Shown one piece after another: positions 25,580-33,183 of a stretch of DNA of 64,000 nt. The stretch is taken from NCBI RefSeq assembly GCF_016908595.1, contig NZ_JAFBEC010000006.1:186001-250000 (forward strand), in the 5' to 3' direction. Numbering within the stretch: position 1 is the first letter of the stretch; every line of letters starts with the position of its first letter. The position numbers were made by a program, and so were the translations under genes. The notes below the pieces were generated by a model. That model was not told the DNA's origin. It searched no databases and saw nothing but the letters and a program-made list of their open reading frames with translations. Source of the DNA: Geomicrobium sediminis. GTDB taxonomy: Bacteria; Bacillota; Bacilli; Bacillales; Marinococcaceae.

Positions 25580-26437
25580 ATGCAACTAGGATTTGTTGGA
25601 ATCGGTGTAATGGGTAAAAGTATGGCGAAGCATCTTTTACAAGCGGGCCATGAAGTCAACGTGTATACTCGAACGAAAGAAAAAGCAGACGAACTTCTTA
25701 CAATCGGTGCACACTGGAAATCAACATTGAAAGAACTTGCGGAAAGCTCCGAAGTGATCATTACGATGATTGGTTATCCAAAAGATGTGGAGGACGTCTA
25801 TTTCAAAGAGAATGGGTTGTTGCAATCAGCAAAATCAGGAACAACGTTGATTGATATGACCACATCAAAACCATCTCTAGCTGAGCGGATTGCCAAGGCA
25901 TCTGAAGAACGGGGATTTTCAGCATTAGATGCACCCGTTTCAGGTGGCGATGTTGGCGCCAAGAATGGTACACTAACAATAATGGTTGGTGGTTCGGAGC
26001 AGGCGTTCCAGCAGATGTTGCCGGTTTTTGAATTAATGGGCACGAACATCCAACTCCACGGACCTGCAGGTAGTGGACAACATGCAAAAATGTGCAACCA
26101 AATTGCTGTTGCTGCCAGCATGATTGGTGCAGGCGAAGCGCTCGGCTATGCAAAGCAAGCAGGGCTCGACCAACAGAAAGTGCTCGATACCATTTCAAAA
26201 GGAGCAGGCGGTAGTTGGACATTGAACAACCTTGCCCCACGCATGCTAAATGGTGATTTCGAGCCAGGATTTTACGTAAAACATTTTATTAAAGATATGG
26301 ACATTGCGTTAGAAGAAGTCGAAGCGATGGATAAAGACCTACCAGGGCTCGCACTCGTAAAATCACTCTACGATGAACTCGCCGAAAAGGGCGAAACAGA
26401 CAGTGGAACGCAATCGATCTACAAGCTTTGGCAATAA
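25580..26437 (+). CDS. ykwC: NAD(P)-dependent beta-hydroxyacid dehydrogenase (YkwC-like)
   Basis: 285 residues. The N-terminal Rossmann motif is GFVGIGVMGKSMAKHLLQAGHEV, and the family signature DAPVSGGDVGAKNGTLTIMVGG is near residue 120. The catalytic-lysine helix lies within GSGQHAKMCNQIAV (Lys about 170). It belongs to the 3-hydroxyisobutyrate/tartronate semialdehyde reductase group, and its substrate is unassigned. GGAGGGG sits in front of the ATG. It follows map by 60 bp and is followed closely by a small membrane protein gene, with which it probably shares a transcript. Confidence 0.88.
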   Translation: MQLGFVGIGVMGKSMAKHLLQAGHEVNVYTRTKEKADELLTIGAHWKSTLKELAESSEVIITMIGYPKDVEDVYFKENGLLQSAKSGTTLIDMTTSKPSLAERIAKASEERGFSALDAPVSGGDVGAKNGTLTIMVGGSEQAFQQMLPVFELMGTNIQLHGPAGSGQHAKMCNQIAVAASMIGAGEALGYAKQAGLDQQKVLDTISKGAGGSWTLNNLAPRMLNGDFEPGFYVKHFIKDMDIALEEVEAMDKDLPGLALVKSLYDELAEKGETDSGTQSIYKLWQ

Positions 26438-26452
26438 GATAAGGGGTTTGGC

Positions 26453-26632
26453 ATGAAAGAAATTCTGAAAGACAAAACCGTACTATTTCCGATGATCTCA
26501 GCGCTACTCTTAACCGCAGTTTCCGCATTCATCATGTACGTTGGCAGTTTGCTCTGGATTATATTCTTTAGTCTAGCTCAAATTAACCTATTCATCGGAA
26601 TCTATAGAGCACTACAACATTCACGTTCCTAA
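26453..26632 (+). CDS. Small two-helix membrane protein (59 aa)
   Basis: Not recognised. The ORF runs from ATG 26453, 15 bp after ykwC, with AAGGGG at 26441-26446 as ribosome site. The product has a short charged start (MKEILKDK) followed by two hydrophobic segments (about residues 12-29 and 31-50) and ends in a basic tail QHSRS. It is immediately followed by a terminator, which makes it the probable last gene of the map-ykwC group. Similar tiny membrane proteins are common and uncharacterised in Bacillaceae. Confidence 0.6.
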   Translation: MKEILKDKTVLFPMISALLLTAVSAFIMYVGSLLWIIFFSLAQINLFIGIYRALQHSRS

Positions 26633-26663
26633 GATTTGCAACTGTCGTTGCAAGTCTTTTTTT
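26633..26663 (+). terminator. Terminator after the small membrane protein gene
   Basis: GATTTGCAA pairs with TTGCAAGTC (one wobble) around a 6-nt loop, followed by seven T. Confidence 0.88.
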
Positions 26664-26680
26664 ATGGTACAGCGGCGAGG

Positions 26681-26890
26681 GTGTAGCAAGCGGAGGCGAG
26701 GGTGTAGCAAGCGGGGGCAGTGGTGTAGCAAGCGGAGGCGAGGGTGTAGCAAGCGAGGGCGAGGGTGTAGCAAGCGGAGGCGAGGGTGTAGCAAGCGAGG
26801 GCGAGGGTGTAGCAAGCGGAGGCAGTGGTGTAGCAAGCGAGGGCGAGGGTGTAGCAAGCGGAGGCGAGGGTGTAGCAAGCGGGGGCAACG
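26681..26890. repeat. 21-bp tandem repeat array, ten full units
   Basis: Ten contiguous units share a constant 11-mer GTGTAGCAAGC followed by a variable 10-mer: GGAGGCGAGG (five units), GAGGGCGAGG (three), or single-type endings GGGGGCAGTG, GGAGGCAGTG and GGGGGCAACG. That makes ten units in the order A-C-A-B-A-B-D-B-A-E, with degenerate copies on both flanks (26671-26680 and 26891-26906). The whole gap 26633-26980 otherwise holds only the preceding terminator and the ribosome site of the next gene. All frames through it lack a plausible start with a ribosome site, so it is treated as non-coding. The strand bias is strong, with G-rich sequence on the plus strand. Confidence 0.93.
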
Positions 26891-26980
26891 GGTGCAAGAG
26901 CGAAGCTTGTAGTTTCAATCAATGGACATGCACGGCAAGTTAACTTACCATGGTCACAAAGAGAAGGAGGTTGCTGCTTT

Positions 26981-27703
26981 ATGCAAACGATTCATGGAAA
27001 GTACGCAGTGATTACAGGTGCAGGTCGTGGGATCGGTAGGTCGACTGCTATTGCGCTCGCTCGTGAAGGTGTCAACGTTGCGCTGTTAGGGAAAACGATT
27101 GAGAACCTACAAAGTGTGCAAAAGGAGATCGATTCTTACGGTGTTCAGTCGCTTGCCATTCAAATGGATGTAAAAGATGCGTCAAATGTTCAGTCAGCAA
27201 TCCAAGAAGTGTTACAAACGTTTGGTGCGGTTGATATTTTAATTAACAATGCGGGTATTGGCGCGTACGGCAAATTCATGGAGTTAACAGAAGACGAGTG
27301 GGACAATGTTTATGAAGTAAACGTCAAAGGAGTGCTTCGGGTAACGCAGGCAGTATTGCCACACATGATTGATCGACGTACCGGGGACATTATTAACATC
27401 TCGTCCACATCAGGTTTACGCGGTACGGAAGGATCAAGTGCTTACAGTGCTACGAAGTTTGCATTGCATGGACTTACAGAATCGTTAATGAAAGAAATGC
27501 GGAAGCATAAAATTCGTGTACAAAGTCTAAGTCCTAGCCGTGTTATTACAGATTTTGGTGGCGGGAAAAATCGTTTAACCGATGAAGAAGCGGAGCACTT
27601 TATGCAAGCGGAAGACGTAGCCGATGTGATTGTATCGAAACTAAAGTTACATCCGCGTATGTTCGTGAAACATTCAGAGCTTTGGGCAACGGACCCGCAA
27701 TAA
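26981..27703 (+). CDS. Short-chain dehydrogenase/reductase (YoxD paralogue)
   Basis: 240 residues. The cofactor motif is [10 protein letters not shown] (residues 12-21), with NNAG in the middle of the fold. The catalytic Ser-Tyr-Lys triad is complete in NISSTSGLRG and YSATKFALHG. It resembles 3-oxoacyl-ACP reductases but is most similar to the adjacent gene, so the two are a tandem duplication. GAAGGAGG precedes the ATG. It lies directly downstream of the 21-bp repeat array. The substrate is unknown. Confidence 0.88.
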   Translation: MQTIHGKYAVITGAGRGIGRSTAIALAREGVNVALLGKTIENLQSVQKEIDSYGVQSLAIQMDVKDASNVQSAIQEVLQTFGAVDILINNAGIGAYGKFMELTEDEWDNVYEVNVKGVLRVTQAVLPHMIDRRTGDIINISSTSGLRGTEGSSAYSATKFALHGLTESLMKEMRKHKIRVQSLSPSRVITDFGGGKNRLTDEEAEHFMQAEDVADVIVSKLKLHPRMFVKHSELWATDPQ

Positions 27704-27775
27704 GCGTAGGACGAGACATTTTCACCTGTGCATCGTATAATGAGTGTTCGATTAAAGACATAGGGAGTGAGATTG

Positions 27776-28492
27776 ATGCAACAATTAACTGGTAAAACGG
27801 CAGTGATTACAGGTGCTGGTCGTGGAATCGGTCGTTCAACGGCAATTGCATTTGCCAAAGAAGGCATTCATGTAGGCCTCATTGGACGTACGATGGAAAA
27901 CCTTGAAAACGTCGCAAAAGAGCTCGAGCAGTATGATGTAAACGTAAGTGCTGCTACTGCTGACGTAAGTAATTTAAGTGAAATGGAAGAAGCGTTCAAT
28001 CACATCACGAGTGATTTAGGAACGATTGATATTCTTATTAACAATGCGGGTATTGGTAAATTTGGTGGTTTCTTAGAGCTTTCACCTGACGAGTTCCAAG
28101 AAATTATTAATGTAAATCTCAACGGTGTGTATAACGCAACGAGACTTGCACTACCTGCAATGATTGAACAAAAAGCGGGTGACATTATTAACATCTCATC
28201 CACAGCAGGTACAAAAGGTGCACCTGTAACGAGTGCATATAGTGCATCGAAATATGCGGTGATGGGCTTAACGGAATCACTCATGCTTGAAGTGCGTAAA
28301 CACAACGTTCGTGTTTCTGCGTTAACGCCAAGTACAGTAGCCACGGATCTAGCGGTCGATAATGGCTTAACAGATGGTAATCCAGAAAAAGCAATGCAAC
28401 CTGAAGACTTAGCGGAGCTGATCGTAGCGCAGCTTAAGTTACATCCTCGTGTATTTGTTAAAACAGCAGGTCTTTGGGCGACAAATCCATAA
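27776..28492 (+). CDS. yoxD: Short-chain dehydrogenase/reductase YoxD
   Basis: 238 residues, the same length as Bacillus YoxD and similar to it throughout, including the C-terminal [15 protein letters not shown]. The Rossmann motif is [10 protein letters not shown] and the triad lies in NISSTAG and [10 protein letters not shown]. It is annotated in relatives as a 3-oxoacyl-ACP reductase, but a role in fatty acid synthesis is not established. AGGGA at 27762-27766 supports ATG 27776 rather than the upstream GTG. A promoter GAGACA-17-TATAAT ends at 27742, so it can be transcribed independently of its upstream paralogue. Confidence 0.88.
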   Translation: MQQLTGKTAVITGAGRGIGRSTAIAFAKEGIHVGLIGRTMENLENVAKELEQYDVNVSAATADVSNLSEMEEAFNHITSDLGTIDILINNAGIGKFGGFLELSPDEFQEIINVNLNGVYNATRLALPAMIEQKAGDIINISSTAGTKGAPVTSAYSASKYAVMGLTESLMLEVRKHNVRVSALTPSTVATDLAVDNGLTDGNPEKAMQPEDLAELIVAQLKLHPRVFVKTAGLWATNP

Positions 28493-28497
28493 AAAGA

Positions 28498-28520
28498 AAA
28501 TCCCCCATAACGGGGGATTT
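28498..28520 (+). terminator. Hairpin after yoxD
   Basis: AAATCCCCC and GGGGGATTT form a perfect 9-bp stem with a 5-nt loop three bases after the stop. The U tract is only partial (ATTT then ATTG), so termination may be incomplete. Confidence 0.7.
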
Positions 28521-28522
28521 AT

Positions 28523-28619
28523 TGTGGATAACCAGTGTTAACAGAACATTCTAGTTGTAGGAATGTTAACAACATCGTGAATATGTGCATAAGTCGCCTA
28601 GGTTATACACTTATTCACA
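28523..28619. promoter_or_regulatory. Cluster of DnaA boxes in an intergenic region
   Basis: Three exact matches to TTATNCACA lie within 97 bp: 28523-28531 (minus strand, TTATCCACA), 28584-28592 (minus, TTATGCACA) and 28611-28619 (plus, TTATTCACA). An 8-of-9 match, TTATACACT, sits at 28603-28611. Between the first two boxes are two copies of the palindrome TGTTAACA (28536-28543, 28564-28571) and an AACATTC/GAATGTT hairpin. No dnaA, dnaN or other origin gene is near, so this is an orphan cluster. Confidence 0.7.
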
Positions 28620-28629
28620 GGGTGAATGA

Positions 28630-29382
28630 TTATTTTTTCGCTTCGAACGTAATGGTAGTCGCGTCACGATGCGCAGGTTGTTGATAAATATAGTCGCTTG
28701 AAACAACGATGTCCATAAAGCCCACTTCGCTCAAAAAGCTTCGAAATTCCTCTACACCGTACCATCGTATCTCAAGCGTTTGTAACTCCGTGTCGGTTTT
28801 TTCACCGTTTGTCCACTTCTCATAAACAATTTCTTTCGTAAATGTCTGTTCAATCCAATTGTTCGAAAGTAGTGTACTTGTTATCCGGATTCCGGTTTCT
28901 TTAGTTAGATGGATGTGAGAAACCGTAGGATCATCCTCAATCGGACCAGGTGAAATGATGTCTATAATGAGTTTACCACCTGCTTCAAGGTGATGATAAA
29001 AGTTAATCAATGCTTTTTTTGCTTGCTCACGAGAAGTGAGTAGCGAAAAGGAGCCAGTTGGTAAGACGATAGCACCGAATTTTTGATGCAACTGAACAGT
29101 CGTAACATCATCTTGAATCAATGTAGGATCGTACCCGTTTTTCGTTGCATACGCTTTGCATAGATCTAGCATTTCTTTAGACGTATCGACACCGACGACT
29201 GTAAATCCTGCATCGATCAGTGGGAATAGCATACGTCCAGTACCAGAAGCAGGTTCTAGAATCGGTGAAGTGATATGTTGTAAACGTGAGATGTAATATG
29301 GTATGTCACCATTTATGGAACTGCCAATTGGTTTTGTTTTTTCGTAAACGGCTGTTGATAATTCTCCATATGATTTATACAT
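28630..29382 (-). CDS. Class I SAM-dependent methyltransferase
   Basis: 250 residues. Motif I is ILEPASGTGRMLFPLIDAGF, followed by the acidic loop VVGVDTSKEMLDLC and motif post-II LIQDDVTTVQLHQKFGAIVLPTGSFS. The family resembles YdeK/UbiE-like small-molecule methyltransferases of unknown substrate. The predicted Shine-Dalgarno AAAGGGGG lies just upstream of the start codon. It is transcribed leftward toward the DnaA-box cluster and has no partner genes. Confidence 0.85.
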   Translation of the reverse strand: MYKSYGELSTAVYEKTKPIGSSINGDIPYYISRLQHITSPILEPASGTGRMLFPLIDAGFTVVGVDTSKEMLDLCKAYATKNGYDPTLIQDDVTTVQLHQKFGAIVLPTGSFSLLTSREQAKKALINFYHHLEAGGKLIIDIISPGPIEDDPTVSHIHLTKETGIRITSTLLSNNWIEQTFTKEIVYEKWTNGEKTDTELQTLEIRWYGVEEFRSFLSEVGFMDIVVSSDYIYQQPAHRDATTITFEAKK

Positions 29383-29457
29383 GTTGTCCCCCTTTATTCT
29401 TTCATTGTAACGCTTATGGAAAAAAGAACGAATAGTAAGATAAAGGGGTGACGTCTG

Positions 29458-30630
29458 ATGAAGTGGTGGACAAGTGTCGGAGGAGTGTGTTTAATGGTCG
29501 GATTGACTGGATGTGGCGTTCAATCAAGCGAACAAGCAAGCGCGAATCTGGAAGAATCACTAGAGCAAGATCGGCAACTTGAGTTAGCAGTGCAATTAAT
29601 AGAACATGAAGATGAAGGCAATCATATTTTGTCGCCGTTTAGTATTTACTTAAGTTTAATGATGGTCGCAAATGGGACGAGTGGTGACAGTGAACAGGAA
29701 ATCTATAAAGCGCTCCAGTTAGAGAGTGTCGACCGTGAAGAAGAAAATAGAAAGATTCATGACTGGTTAACCTACTTATCCATGGATCGAGACGTTGAGA
29801 TTGGTATTGCGAATTCAATTTGGGCGAAAGAACAAGTAACGTTCCTTGAACCTTACGTCACTACGATTGAGGATACGTTCTATGGAGAGGTGAGGGAATT
29901 AACAGGGGTTAAAGAAATTAACGATTGGGTGAAGGATAAAACTAGCGGTAAAATCAATCGCCTATTTGAAGATGAATTATCTGAGGAAATCGTGGCACTG
30001 CTCGTTAATGCGACGTATTTTTATGGGAATTGGCAAGATCCGTTCACGTTACTAGAAGGATCTAATGAGAAGTTTACAAATCTTGATGGATCAAAAGCCG
30101 TTGTTGAATGGATGAACCGAGTTGATGATTTTAGCTATGTGGAGGGTGAACAATATCAAGCGGTCCGACTTCCATATGCTGATGAAGAGACGTCGATGAC
30201 CATTGTGTTGCCAGGCGAGGGAGTGTTTACAGATGTTTTACGCGAAATCCCTAACATTATGAGCAGTAGCGATTGGTCAACGAAAGAAGTGGATGTGCAA
30301 ATCCCAACGATTGAACTAGACAATGAATATAATTTAAACGATACATTGAAACATTTAGGTATGGAAACAATCTTTAATTATATGGAAAATAACATGTTTG
30401 AAGGTAGTGGAAGTAATTATTCAATAGATGATGTTATCCATAGAGCAATCATTGAAATCGATGAAAAAGGCACAGAAGCAGCTGCGGTGACTGCTGTATC
30501 TGTTATGGAAACAAGTGCATCGATAACACCACCGGTCCATTTCACCGCCGATCGACCATTTTATTTTCTAATTGAACATGAGCCAACAGGAGCAACATTG
30601 TTCTTTGGCTCTTATGCAGAGGTAAACTAA
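29458..30630 (+). CDS. Serpin family protease inhibitor, lipoprotein
   Basis: 390 residues. An N-terminal lipoprotein signal with lipobox LTGC (Cys about 19) tethers it outside the membrane. The serpin fold is clear: ILSPFSIYLSLMMVANG, VNATYFYGNW and the C-terminal DRPFYFLIEHEPTGATLFFG. The reactive-centre-loop hinge EKGTEAAAVTAVSV has the small residues required for loop insertion, so it should be inhibitory. Counting from P15 (Gly338) puts P1-P1' near Thr352-Ser353, within MET-S-A-S. AAAGGGG precedes the ATG. Serpins are sporadic in Bacilli, and the target protease is unknown. Confidence 0.92.
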   Translation: MKWWTSVGGVCLMVGLTGCGVQSSEQASANLEESLEQDRQLELAVQLIEHEDEGNHILSPFSIYLSLMMVANGTSGDSEQEIYKALQLESVDREEENRKIHDWLTYLSMDRDVEIGIANSIWAKEQVTFLEPYVTTIEDTFYGEVRELTGVKEINDWVKDKTSGKINRLFEDELSEEIVALLVNATYFYGNWQDPFTLLEGSNEKFTNLDGSKAVVEWMNRVDDFSYVEGEQYQAVRLPYADEETSMTIVLPGEGVFTDVLREIPNIMSSSDWSTKEVDVQIPTIELDNEYNLNDTLKHLGMETIFNYMENNMFEGSGSNYSIDDVIHRAIIEIDEKGTEAAAVTAVSVMETSASITPPVHFTADRPFYFLIEHEPTGATLFFGSYAEVN

Positions 30631-30645
30631 ATTTTAAAATCATTG

Positions 30646-30676
30646 TTGACTCTAACGTTACGTTAGCCCTTATCGT
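30646..30676 (+). promoter_or_regulatory. MerR-type promoter with palindromic operator
   Basis: TTGACT (30646-30651) and TATCGT (30671-30676) are separated by 19 bp, the long spacing typical of promoters activated by MerR proteins. The spacer contains the perfect palindrome CTAACGT-T-ACGTTAG (30652-30666). It lies 22 bp before the merR start, implying autoregulation. Confidence 0.72.
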
Positions 30677-30698
30677 CAAATGTGAAGGAGGGAATGCA

Positions 30699-31424
30699 AT
30701 GCTGCAAGTGAAAGAAGTTTCAAAGCTAACTGGTGTTAGTGTGCGCACACTTCATCATTATGATCACATCGGTTTGTTAACACCGGAGAGTACGACAGAA
30801 GCGGGGTACCGCCTCTATTCACAAAAAGACTTAATGCATTTACAAGAAATTCTGTTCTTTCGAGAGCTTGGCTTCCCTCTGAAACAAATAAAATCCCTCA
30901 TGAGTGATCCGTCTTATTCACGAAGTGATGCGTTGCGTATGCAAAAACGATTGTTAACCGACCGTGTCACGCACATTCAAGGAATGATAGAGATGATTGA
31001 TGGGACACTTGAGGAGCGAGAAGGAGATCTTGATATGACCGAAGAACGTCATTTTAAAGGATTTAAATTTAGTGAAAGTGATTCGTATGAAGCAGAAGCA
31101 AGAGAGTTGTACGGTGATCAGGCTGTAGATGAAGGCAAAGCGAAGATCAAAGGAAATGAACAAGTGCTTCAAGAAGAAATGAATGATATTTACCGTGAGT
31201 TAGCACAGACGATGGAACACAACCCAACGTCGGAAGAGGCTCAAGTGGCAATCGAGAAGTGGTATAACTACTTGAATCGAATGGGTTCATACTCAAAAGA
31301 AGCATTTGCCGGTCTTGGCGAAATGTACATCAGTGATGAGCGTTTCCAACAGAATATTGATCAATTTCGACCAGGCTTAGCCGAGTGGATGCGTGATGCG
31401 ATGAAGGTATACGCAGGAAATTAA
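30699..31424 (+). CDS. MerR family regulator with TipAS drug-recognition domain
   Basis: 241 residues. The N-terminal winged helix is LQVKEVSKLTGVSVRTLHHYDHIGLL, followed by TEAGYRLYSQKDL and a long coiled dimerisation helix (about residues 75-110). The C-terminal domain, with FKFSESDSYEAEARELYG and the conserved WYNYLNRMGSYSKEAFAGLGEMY, is a TipAS domain, which binds thiopeptide-like or other hydrophobic drugs in TipAL and Mta. AAGGAGG precedes the ATG. It sits behind a 19-bp-spacer promoter with a palindrome. No efflux gene follows directly. Confidence 0.92.
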   Translation: MLQVKEVSKLTGVSVRTLHHYDHIGLLTPESTTEAGYRLYSQKDLMHLQEILFFRELGFPLKQIKSLMSDPSYSRSDALRMQKRLLTDRVTHIQGMIEMIDGTLEEREGDLDMTEERHFKGFKFSESDSYEAEARELYGDQAVDEGKAKIKGNEQVLQEEMNDIYRELAQTMEHNPTSEEAQVAIEKWYNYLNRMGSYSKEAFAGLGEMYISDERFQQNIDQFRPGLAEWMRDAMKVYAGN

Positions 31425-31426
31425 GT

Positions 31427-31464
31427 GTATAAAAGCAAAGGGAATTTTCCCTTTGCTTTTATAC
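31427..31464. terminator. Terminator after the MerR gene
   Basis: An 18-bp inverted repeat (GTATAAAAGCAAAGGGAA with its exact complement) is separated by two bases. Its internal TTTT gives a U-rich 3' arm. It lies between convergent transcription units. Confidence 0.85.
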
Positions 31465-31522
31465 GTTTAAATACTAGAACTAGCCTACAACGATAAATTA
31501 TTTCCTAGGACATAGTAGAGGA

Positions 31523-32233
31523 TTATGTGTATCGTTGTTTTCGATATACGACTGCAAAAATAATACTAATAACGGTAATCCAACAGAGCGTCACGACTAA
31601 GCTAAACCACGGAAATGAACCGCCATAAAAACTTACATGAAAAGCATCGTAAAAGATCTCAATCGGTAGAAAGCGTTTAATTGTATAAATGAAGGCTACA
31701 TTGTATAGATCAGCCATCGAAGAAATAAAATACATACCCATGATAACTGGAAAGAGTGTGATCATGATTTGTCCATTATTGTTCGCGAGAAGTCCGACCG
31801 TTGAAGATAATACAATGCAAAAAAATGCGACAGGAATCACAGCAACGAGGAAATAACCCCACGATATTGGAACTTGTAGAATGAGTAAGCTCAGAAGTAC
31901 CCCAATGAGAGATAAACAGAAATAGTGAATGTTTTTACCGATTAATAGTTCTGCGATGCTTGTTGGGGTATAAAGCAACATTCGGAGTGTCCCTTTCTCT
32001 TTTTCTTCCGCAAGCGAGTTGGCGGGGACAACCCCAGAGATAAATAAAAGGTTTAGCAAGATTACACCAACGTACATCTCAAACATCATGTCTAGATCAC
32101 TTGGCATCACGTAAGCAAACATCAGTGCCATTCCGACGGGAATTAGCAACACAGGGACGATATTCGCGCTTTTCATCGAGTCTTTACGATCTTTACGTAC
32201 AATTGCAAAAATTCTTTTCATCGATAGGCTCAT
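31523..32233 (-). CDS. ABC-2 type transporter permease
   Basis: 236 residues with six predicted membrane segments. The cytoplasmic start MSLSMKRIFAIVRKDRKDSMKS and the motif NSLAEEKEKGTLRMLLYTPTS after the second segment are typical of the ABC-2 (YhaP/NatB-like) permeases. It overlaps the upstream ATPase gene by four bases (ATGA), so both are made together. The cargo is unknown. The system is the probable target of the LytTR regulator encoded upstream. Confidence 0.88.
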   Translation of the reverse strand: MSLSMKRIFAIVRKDRKDSMKSANIVPVLLIPVGMALMFAYVMPSDLDMMFEMYVGVILLNLLFISGVVPANSLAEEKEKGTLRMLLYTPTSIAELLIGKNIHYFCLSLIGVLLSLLILQVPISWGYFLVAVIPVAFFCIVLSSTVGLLANNNGQIMITLFPVIMGMYFISSMADLYNVAFIYTIKRFLPIEIFYDAFHVSFYGGSFPWFSLVVTLCWITVISIIFAVVYRKQRYT

Positions 32234-33075
32234 GCAAATTTCCTCCCTGTTACGTCTAAAAAGATGTCCGTTAATGAAGGTTCGTCACTGTGGATCGATT
32301 GGACTTTACGACTTTCAATGGCGTTTCGAAGTGACGTCATTCCCGTATAACTATTGTTGAACGTCTCAACGTTCCCATCAGCAAATGTCACCGTAACTGT
32401 CGGTGCAGCGTACGTGCTACGGATTTGAGCAGGTTCGCCACAAAGATAAATTGTACCGTCAATCATAAATGCCACACGGTGACAGAGCGATTCAATTTCG
32501 TTCATATCATGAGACGTTAGAAAAATGGTTGAGCCTTGTTCATTGAGTTGACGTAAAAACGCATGAACATTTGCTTTTGCGCTCGGGTCAAGGGAAGCAG
32601 TGGGCTCATCAAGTATTAAGATTTCTGGAGCATGAATGAGCGCTGCGGCTAGATTCGCTCGTTGCTTCATTCCTTTTGATAAATGTTTGTAGGTGGTCTT
32701 TCTCGATGAGGCTAATCCGACGTGCTCCAAGATGTCTTCAATGGTACTCACGGGACGATCATATAGAGAAGCTAGAAAACGTAAGTTGTCATACAAACTC
32801 AATCGTTCGTAGAGCACACTCCGATCACTAAGAATTCCCATTTTGCTAAGCAATTGAGTATGATTGCCTGTGACACTTTCACCGAATACACGAATCGTCC
32901 CTTCGCTAGGCTTTAATTGATCGGTGAGTAACTTAATCGACGTTGTTTTTCCTACACCGGTAGGACCGACGAGGCCAAATATTTCTCCTTTGTTAATCGA
33001 GAAGTTCACGTCTGTGAGTGCCTTTTTCTCTTTGAATTGCTTGTGTACATCTTCAAATTCAATGATTGCATTCAT
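32230..33075 (-). CDS. ABC transporter ATPase (NatA/CcmA type)
   Basis: 281 residues. Walker A is GPTGVGKTTS, the signature is LSKGMKQRANLAAAL, Walker B is EILILDEPTASLDPS and the H-loop is LTSHDMNEI. All are intact, in contrast to the pseudo-ATPase encoded upstream. The C-terminal extension (about residues 215-281) contains TVTFADGNVETFNN and is of the type seen in drug or antimicrobial-peptide exporters. It is the first gene of a two-gene transporter unit, preceded by a LytTR-type direct repeat at 33141-33170. Confidence 0.9.
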   Translation of the reverse strand: MNAIIEFEDVHKQFKEKKALTDVNFSINKGEIFGLVGPTGVGKTTSIKLLTDQLKPSEGTIRVFGESVTGNHTQLLSKMGILSDRSVLYERLSLYDNLRFLASLYDRPVSTIEDILEHVGLASSRKTTYKHLSKGMKQRANLAAALIHAPEILILDEPTASLDPSAKANVHAFLRQLNEQGSTIFLTSHDMNEIESLCHRVAFMIDGTIYLCGEPAQIRSTYAAPTVTVTFADGNVETFNNSYTGMTSLRNAIESRKVQSIHSDEPSLTDIFLDVTGRKFA

Positions 33076-33140
33076 ATCATCATCCCTTTCACGTTCAGTT
33101 TGGGGGAAGATGATTTAACTAGCATTAAGTTTACGGTGAG

Positions 33141-33170
33141 TGGTGCATAGAGCAATGCGAATGGTGCACA
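33141..33170 (-). promoter_or_regulatory. LytTR-type direct-repeat operator upstream of the ABC genes
   Basis: TGGTGCATA (33141-33149) and TGGTGCACA (33162-33170) are direct repeats differing at one base, with a 12-bp spacer. The 21-bp period puts them on the same DNA face, the arrangement bound by LytTR dimers such as AgrA. They lie 66-95 bp upstream of the ATPase start codon and just downstream of the LytTR gene. Confidence 0.6.
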
Positions 33171-33183
33171 ATTGGACGTGAAA

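Noticed and set aside
26681-26890. CRISPR array
   Set aside because: The units are contiguous, with no unique spacers, and no cas genes are present.
26592-26922. Open frames on both strands through the 21-bp repeats, with repeated peptides such as LATPSPP or GCSKRRR
   Set aside because: The unit is a multiple of three and lacks stops in several frames at once. None of the frames has a start codon with a ribosome site, and the most protein-like frame (VASGGEG) has no start at all.
28523-28619. Chromosomal origin oriC
   Set aside because: There is no dnaA, dnaN, recF or gyrB nearby, too few boxes for an origin and no clear AT-rich unwinding region. An orphan DnaA-box cluster is the better reading.
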